From Coptis chinensis (lineage: Eukaryota > Streptophyta > Magnoliopsida > Ranunculales > Ranunculaceae): a stretch of 64,000 nucleotides of DNA. Under the pieces are notes generated by a model that was given only the letters and a program-made list of their open reading frames with translations, made no database searches and was not told where the DNA came from. The translations under genes and the position numbers were made by a program. This document shows, one piece after another, positions 58,207-64,000 of the stretch. Location of the stretch: positions 18,792,501 to 18,856,500 of the forward strand of contig CM027385.1 of the NCBI GenBank assembly GCA_015680905.1, in the 5' to 3' direction. Position 1 is the first letter of the stretch. Each line of letters begins with the position of its first letter.

Positions 58207-58865
58207 CTAGGTGGACTCATCAACAATCATCTCCTCGATAGTTCCTTCAGCAGTTGCAGCTGGGGTCTCCTCAGTGACTACCGAGTTGGAGGTGTCTTCG
58301 CCCATCACATGGTTCTCGGGAGTGACATCAAGGGCCGAGACTCCTTCCCTGGCTACCTCGGGGGATTCGATCACCGGGGTGGCAGATCTTTCGGGGAGAA
58401 GGCGGCCTACCTGTGTGAGCCGTTCAAGCTCTTCCTGGATCTTCCTAGCCACCCTCTTGTTAGCCAAGGCCTTGAAGCGGTCGCAAAGAACCGTCATGTC
58501 TGATTGGTGCTGCTCCAGCAGCTTGGCAGTGTCATCCTTATAGGTCTGACTGAGGGTGTCCACAGATTTCTAGTGTTGTAGGGTGAGGGCGTCCAAGTTG
58601 AGCTGGTGTTGTTGGAGGAGGGTTTCCCTTTGACGGCTCAGGCGCTCGTTGACCGTATCCATGTATCGTTTGTGAGATGACTCCACGGACCTAAGTTCAT
58701 CTTGTGCCTTGACTTTGGCCAAATTGGCAGTTGCCAGATCTGATTGAAGTCTGGCATAGGTAGCTCTTAAGCCAATTGTGTCATTAAGTTCTTGCTCCAA
58801 GGCTGTCACCTTAGTCTTGGCACTGAACAAGCCGCGGATCATAAAGGAGATGTCCAAGCTCACCT
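58207..58865 (-). pseudogene. Tat antisense ORF, C-terminal coiled-coil exon
   Basis: Minus-strand reading begins after an acceptor 'gatcccag' at 58866 with 'VSLDISFMIRGLFSAKTKVT'. A long heptad-rich, Glu/Gln/Leu/Ala-rich stretch follows (58830-58440), then an acidic Pro/Thr/Val tail ending in TGA-TAG territory at 58207. One TAG at ~58572 splits it. Antisense proteins of this type, with coiled coils, are known between pol and the 3' LTR of Tat elements; their role is unsettled. Confidence 0.65.
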
Positions 58866-58933
58866 GGGATCAAAGAGGAAGATGGATAAAAAAAACAAGA
58901 AAAAAAGAAAAAAAAGAGAGAGAGAAAGTTGTA

Positions 58934-60629
58934 CCCTTTCCCAGTTGGTGTACAACGAAGTGCGGTGCTGGTCGAACGAACCCCCATCCGCATATGCTAT
59001 GTCCTTGGGCAAGTGAGCATTATAAAGCAAGGAGGAGACCACAACAGAATTGTCCAGAGCAGAGTTTGCCGTACTCATCCTACGGTTGCAAACCTTGAAA
59101 ATAGGACAGAAGTACTCTGCAGCGGCAAGTTCAGAGGATGGGGCGGTGGGTGGAACCGGTTCTTTGCCAGACCGGTGTGTGCAGGGTGAAGAGACAGTAG
59201 GGTGAGGGGGTGAAGAGGTAGAGGCTGATTCTGTGGAGTTGGAGTCCCGCTGAGTGGTGTGGGCAGGTTCTTCAAAAGCAGTAGTCCGCTGCCTCTTGGA
59301 GGGAGGCTGGTCAACAGGAGCCTAAACTTCTCTGGAGGGAACTTCCATCACCTCATCCTCATCGGATTCACTATCAAACAGCTTTTGCTTATGGACATCC
59401 ATGTCAGCGGAAGGGGAGAGGGGAGAAGTATATTAATCGTCCTAGGTGGAGATAAAGTGGTATGATGGGACGTGTTCTGGTGCGGAGGAGTGGGTTGATC
59501 GTGAGATTTAAGGGGGGCGGGGGAGTGAGAGGAGGTTCGGAGATGCTAACGGCGTGAAGTATGGGGGCGAGGCCTATGCCTTGGAGGTGGAGATGCTCTG
59601 GCTTTCCGCTCCTTGGGAGGGGGAGGACGGTAGAAGGGTGCGGATAGACCGCTGATATGTTGCGGATTGGGGATGGGCAATATTGGAGTCACGGTAGTGG
59701 GGTGGACACCTAGTTGATCAGCCTGGGCAGAACCAAGGTCGCGAAGTCTTTGGAAAATAGGGCAAGTGATCCCGGCGTAAATTTGTAAATTTGGGATTTG
59801 GAGTCCGGTTGCTAACCTGCAAACAAGAGGGATTGTGGATTAGTGGATAACTTGAATAGTGCAATAGGAAAGGTGGAAAGATCTATGATACTCACCACTG
59901 GTAATGAAGGCGAGATGATTAAGGAAGGTCTGCGAACAAAAAGTTGCTCGATACATATAGCGGGTAGTGATGCCACACCTTGTCGGAAGTGGTGACACGG
60001 AGGAGGAATGATTGCTTCTTAGGACGTACGCAGAAGGACTAGTACCCGACACCTACATCTTTGGTACTCTTCTTGATGTAGTATTAAGAGAAGATATCAT
60101 GGCTACTTATCTTGGGTTCGCCGGTTTTGTTATATGAATCCGCGGCATACATAATCCGCCAAAAATTACCGATGCCTTGGAAGGGGGGGATGTTGAAATG
60201 ATTACACACCTCGACATAAAGGAGAGTGAGGGGAAGCCGTAGACCAGCAATAATTTGGCCTACGGTAACAACAAGATACCCCGGGCGGTGGGGAACCAAG
60301 TGGGGGTAGTGGGTGACGGAGGGCACGTGCTCCAATTCTATGTTGGCTGGGATTCCATAGGCAGCCCTAATAGTGCCCAAATTAGGTCTACGATATCTAG
60401 ATGGGGTGGTAGTAGAGTGCCTTGGCGGCCAGAGGTGGAGGGGGCCACAGTAGGAGAAAGAGCGGGTGGAGATGCTACCTCAGCAGAACGGGAAGAGGAT
60501 GAGGCACCGGAACCAAGGTCCGACCTCGAAAAGGTAGATGAACAGACTCTAGATGTGGAATTAACTCAAAGACAGTACAAACTAAAGAAGATAAAGCCTA
60601 GAGAACTTACCGAGCGAAGGGAAGAGTGA
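58934..60629 (-). pseudogene. Tat antisense ORF, upstream exons (gypsy-type transposon protein-like)
   Basis: On the minus strand, 60380-60084 reads 'PGYLVVTVGQIIAGLRLPLT...NFWRIMYA'. This fits the conserved 'AGLRFPL...NAWR' pattern of the Pfam family for putative gypsy-type transposon proteins (Transposase_28). 'FLLRVTTSDKVWHHYPLYVS' follows in another frame (~60020-59960). A Pro-rich stretch lies at 59314-59075, and 59078-58934 includes 'LLYNAHLPKDIAYADGG' up to a donor 'ggtacaac'. The ~68-base gap to the next exon is intron-like. Frames are broken. Confidence 0.5.
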
Positions 60630-61050
60630 GATGATGAGCCTAAAGGAAGAACCCAAATGAAAGAGAGCCCACTACTGGAGATATCGCTATGGAGATGCAA
60701 GCAAACCGGTGAGGAATCGAGAGAAGAAGGTAAAATGTGGAGGAAAGCTAAGAGAAAGGGGAAAACTGAAAATAAAGTGGGGAAGGAAGAAGGAGCGAAG
60801 TTTAAATAGATTGGAGGGCAAAGGAGTAAATTCTAGGGTGGTGAGAAAATCGATGAGTCGGCAGGAGCTCCAGCCAAAGGTTGACACATGGAAGTTTGAG
60901 AAACGAGGCGCCACAGAAAACACACGTGATGATAACCCATCCCATCACGCACATCTCGAGGACAAATGACCTCAATTGGAAAAGAAACGAAGTAATGGGA
61001 ATTCTCGACCCCAGACCACTTAAATGGCAATGGAGTCGAGAAGGGGCATT
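60630..61050 (+). other. Tat 3' spacer and polypurine tract
   Basis: The region is purine-rich on the plus strand and ends in 'gagaaggggcatt' (61038-61050), the likely polypurine tract before the LTR. No other feature is seen. Confidence 0.5.
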
Positions 61051-61550
61051 TGTAGTGGCCTAGTAATGGATAGTGGACTGGGTCAGTGGAGAAGGAAGTG
61101 GGAGTAGCATAATAAGGGACGTTGGGGAGTACGGGATCATGTCTGCGGAACCCTAGACAGCGGACGTGGCACATGTACGATTGGAAAATGAACCGAGGGA
61201 TGGAGGGAGAGATGGACGATCTAGATTGGGGCGACCCAATAGAGGAAAGGAGACCAAGTCAACGGGACAAAGAGTGGGAGGCAACTTAATAAGATAACCT
61301 GGGTAGCAGGAGAACACAGCCGCAGAACCCTAGATTGCGGATGTGGCCTAGGTACAGCAGAAAGGGGAGCCACCAGATGATAGGACAGGTGGACGACCCA
61401 GATACGAAGGGAAGGGGTATAAAAAGAAGAGGATAGGGACAAAGAAGAGGGGGTCGCATACGGAAGAAGAGAGAGAAAGAAAAAAAAGAAAGAGAGAAAG
61501 GTAAGTCTAGCACTAGTGAGAGTTTGTAATCCGTGGGTTGTTGTCATTGT
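61051..61550 (+). repeat. 3' LTR of the Tat element (right edge approximate)
   Basis: It starts TGTAGTGGCC after the polypurine tract. A TATA box 'tataaaaag' lies at 61418-61426 and a purine-rich leader follows. An imperfect ~178-base direct repeat occurs within it: 'gcggaaccctagacagcgga' near 61144 and 'gcagaaccctagattgcgga' near 61322. I place the end near 'ttgttgtca' (~61547); there is no TSD to confirm it. Confidence 0.6.
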
Positions 61551-62070
61551 CTTGTTAATAGTTTTTAGGTTCTTACAAGTTAGATACAGGTATTGTGTTT
61601 ACCTGTGCTCATTGATATTGTGCTTGATACTGTTATCCCTTTATATTAGCTCCTTTATCTAAATTTACTTCTATTTGTAAATGCTATAAATGTTGGTGGC
61701 ATGGTGTTAAAATCATGAATTATATACATTTAGATATCGTTTAAAAATTGCATGTCTCTTGGATGCACAGGAAAATGATGTATGTGGGACTTTGTTACAA
61801 GCAACGAAGTGACCTATATTAGAAACATGATTGAACCATTTTTAATAAGACGAGGTAGATAAGACGAAGTATCTGGCAATACTCTCACTACTCGACCATA
61901 AACGCCTATGCTACTGGTTGGTCAAGGGAGAATATGCAATAGAGGTGGTGGAGGTCAAGGTGTTGCAGCTGTTGGGTTTGACATGCAGTAAATGGTTAAT
62001 CAGTAATTGGTGGCTGATTTTAAGGTGCATCATATGATACATGTCACTTGGTGATCTAGGATAATTTGTG
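61551..62070. other. unassigned non-coding stretch before the Argonaute remnant
   Basis: AT-rich sequence without a protein match that I can recognise. It may contain upstream introns or decayed exons of the Argonaute gene. Confidence 0.35.
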
Positions 62071-62662
62071 GATGGCACTTGACATGTAGAGTATATTGTA
62101 TAGGATAGAATCTTTGAGGATCTACCAATTGAGGTATGGTCATTGGCGAGGCCTTCAAGCAGGAAGTGATTCAAAGCCAACATACTTGCCTATAGAGGTT
62201 CTCTCTTTTTACTCAAGTCCTTTATGTTTGGGATGCTTGCACTTTTATCAAGGTTCATGTATTATTTTATTTTAAATCTAGGTTTGCAAGATTGTCAAGG
62301 GGCAGAGATATTTTTAAATGTTGAATGAGAGGCAGGTGACTGCCATGTTAAGAGCATCTTGTCAGCGTCCCAAGCTAAGGGAGGACAATATCGAAACGGT
62401 ATGCACCACACTAAGTTTGATACCAGTAAATCTTTTTGTTGGTACTCATCTCTTCTTTGATAATTGACATGTATAATTTACATGACTTTCATACGAGAAT
62501 TGTTGTTTGAAATCTGTCTTTTCTTAATCAGGCACTGTAGTTGAGTCAATGATATGTCATCCTTCGGAATTTGATTTTTACCTGTGCAGTCATGCTCTAT
62601 GTTTACCAATTTCAGGGTGTCAAGTTTATAACAATTTATTATTTTCTTTGTGTAGCTTGTAG
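62071..62662 (+). pseudogene. Argonaute (AGO) pseudogene fragment
   Basis: Three exon-like pieces with intron boundaries. First, up to 62197: 'LQAGSDSKPTYLPIE' (end of the PAZ domain), then a donor 'gt'. Second, 62282-62398: 'VCKIVKGQRYF' (stop) 'MLNERQVTAMLRASCQRP', the PAZ-to-L2 segment, with TAA at 62315-62317 and a donor 'gtatgc'. Third, 62532-62596: '[20 protein letters not shown]', the late PIWI-domain block, after acceptor 'cttaatcag'. The MID and early PIWI exons between them are missing. Introns are kept, so it is not a processed copy. It most resembles the AGO1/5/10 type ('AGSD'). It is cut at 62663 by Athila sequence. Confidence 0.85.
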
Positions 62663-64000
62663 TCATTTTAGTAGGTTGCATTTCTTGTAGACCTATTTGT
62701 TTATACAAATAAAATGGGAGTAAGTTAATACTCGCCCCCAGGTCTAATAAAGCGGTCGTCGTGTAGGATTCTCCTAAGGTGCATTTTACAGTAGGACGAC
62801 CAGGGTCCTTATACTTAACAATTCCATTATTTTCTGATAAAGTTGGGAATTGTTCAGTTAGAAAGGCGTCTTTAGGTATGTTAGTCTTACGCCTAGTAGT
62901 GCACAACTCCTTAAGAAACTTAGCGTGGTTAGGTAGCTTTTTAATAGCTTCGAGAAAAGGAAGGTTTATCGTTAGATTTTTGAAAACGTTCCTAATCTCC
63001 TCAAAGTTTGTATCCCTGGTGAGCATGGCTAATTTCTGGGGAAACGGTGGTTTCGCTCTATATTTAGCGTATGGCTCAACTGGATGTCTAACCTTGGGTA
63101 TCTGTTTCTTAGGTTGTGGTTTAACTGGTACCTCTACAATGGTAGGCTCTTCAGTTTCTATTTCGGTATCTAGTTCTATATCCGGTGTAGGGACTACTGG
63201 TGGGGTAACTATAGGAATAGTTACTTTGTTATCAACCACTTTACCAGAACGGAGAGTGGTGATGGCATTTAGCTCACCTACGGTTGTAGTTTCCGTACTA
63301 CTACTACCGTTTACCTCAAAGGCTGTGTTTGCTGTTTTAAGGTTTGATATCGCTTGGCCTGGAAACACGCCTTTTGGTTGGGCTTTCTCTTGGGCTAACT
63401 GTTGTATGCCCTGATTTATGGATTGTAAGATTTGTTGGTTCGATTGAGTCATTGATTGGAAAAGTTGTTGGGTAACCTGTATAAAGGTGTCGAAACGATC
63501 CGGTTGTGTAGGTGTAGTAGTCACAGGTGGTGCGACTGGAACTACCTCACGTTGATTATTTATGGGCGGGTTGTGATAGTTATTATTGTTAACCGGAACG
63601 ATACCTCTATTGGTATTATAACTATTATAATTACCCTGACCTTGTGTTTGACCTTGTCGTGGTTGCGCTTGGTAGTTATAATTATTATAATTCCCCTGAC
63701 CTTGTCCTTGTCTAGGTGGAGCTTGGTTATAATTGTTTGCTTGCCTAACATTTTGGTTATTAAACCCTGGAGGTGTAACTTGTTGATTGTTTCGCCAACT
63801 GAAGTTGGGATTTTGTCTGCATGGGGCATTAGGAATAGGATAGCTATTAATGGAGCAAACATTATCTTGCTCTGATTGTTGGTGTTCATAGGCGTGAGGA
63901 CAATAGGGGTCAGGGTGCTCAGAACTCAAACAGAAATTACATGGGTTGGAGTTAACATTTATGACGGGGATTGGCTTTTGTTGAACAGAAATAGCCTCTA
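62663..64000 (-). mobile_element. Athila-type gag and start of protease, running off the window
   Basis: Minus-strand reading is open from the window end to the junction. It has a CCHC knuckle ('CNFCLSSEHPDPYC', ~63945-63904), an Asn/Gln/Pro-rich tail with 'QGQGN' units, the block 'LPNHAKFLKELCTTRRK' and the protease site 'LLDLGASINLLPF' (~62745-62710). It is the same family as the gag at 20762-22790 but without its frameshifts. Homology stops at 'PTKM' (62663). The open frame continues to 62478 only as antisense of the Argonaute remnant. Confidence 0.88.

Larger units (their letters stand above)
52050..61550 (+). mobile_element. Tat-type Ty3/gypsy element, 5'-truncated
   Basis: From left to right: end of RT (split by element H), RNase H, a second plant-type RNase H, integrase, a ~195-bp tandem array, an antisense coding region, polypurine tract and 3' LTR. 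The second RNase H after the first, the 3' tandem repeats and the antisense ORF are the known hallmarks of the Tat/Ogre lineage. The 5' LTR, gag, protease and most of RT are missing. Base composition of its 3' half is more GC-rich than its surroundings. Confidence 0.82.

Noticed and set aside
51609-64000. N-terminal exons of the P450
   Set aside because: I looked on the minus strand for the membrane anchor, Pro-rich hinge and helix C region and found none. They probably lie beyond the window or are lost.
1-64000. CRISPR array, bacterial operon or endogenous pararetrovirus
   Set aside because: The only spaced repeats are the ~195-bp Tat array and LTRs. No caulimovirus-type movement or coat protein domain was seen, and all RT motifs fit copia, Athila or Tat elements.

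Overview
The window is nuclear DNA of a flowering plant, probably a eudicot. It is AT-rich and almost entirely LTR retrotransposons in several layers. The only host coding sequence is the last three exons of a cytochrome P450 and a broken Argonaute fragment. I see no bacterial operons, CRISPR arrays, rRNA genes or intact tRNA genes. The species cannot be named from sequence alone.

Layout. 1-11.2 kb: old Athila-like Ty3/gypsy debris (two minus-strand 3' ends, two further LTRs, a decayed gag). 11.2-15.5 kb: a minus-strand Ty1/copia element, left-truncated, whose 5' LTR sits in an older copia RT fragment. 16.0-51.6 kb: a minus-strand P450 gene. Its two terminal exons lie at 16.0-17.1 kb and the preceding exon at 51.4-51.6 kb. 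Splice sites and phase match exactly across the 34,274-base gap, so I read the gap as one intron swollen by retrotransposons. Removing the two primary insertions leaves about 0.6 kb.

The intron is a nest that target-site duplications (TSDs) let one unpack. Copia C (17368-46164, TSD ACTCT) and copia E (46402-51269, TSD TTGGT) entered the intron. Copia C was then hit by a gypsy LTR now solo (F, 18448-40223) and by a non-coding gypsy element (G, 40602-45691, TSD ATTGG). F was hit by a 15.3-kb Athila element (A, 18678-33972, TSD TGAGG) and by copia D (34221-39044, TSD CTGGA). A's 3' LTR received a Tourist-like MITE (TSD TTA). G's 5' LTR received a tRNA-type SINE (15-bp TSD).

51.6-64 kb: upstream of the P450 exon lies a Tat-type gypsy element with dual RNase H, integrase, a ~195-bp tandem array, an antisense coiled-coil ORF and a 3' LTR. 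It is itself interrupted by a 2.5-kb element (H) with long inverted ends and TSD GGGTA. Then come an Argonaute pseudogene fragment and a minus-strand Athila gag running off the end. P450 N-terminal exons are not in the window.

All retroelement polyproteins except possibly the last Athila gag carry stops or frameshifts. The elements matter here mainly for the architecture of the P450 locus. Coordinates were derived by hand; LTR edges with a matched TSD are reliable to the base, others are approximate.
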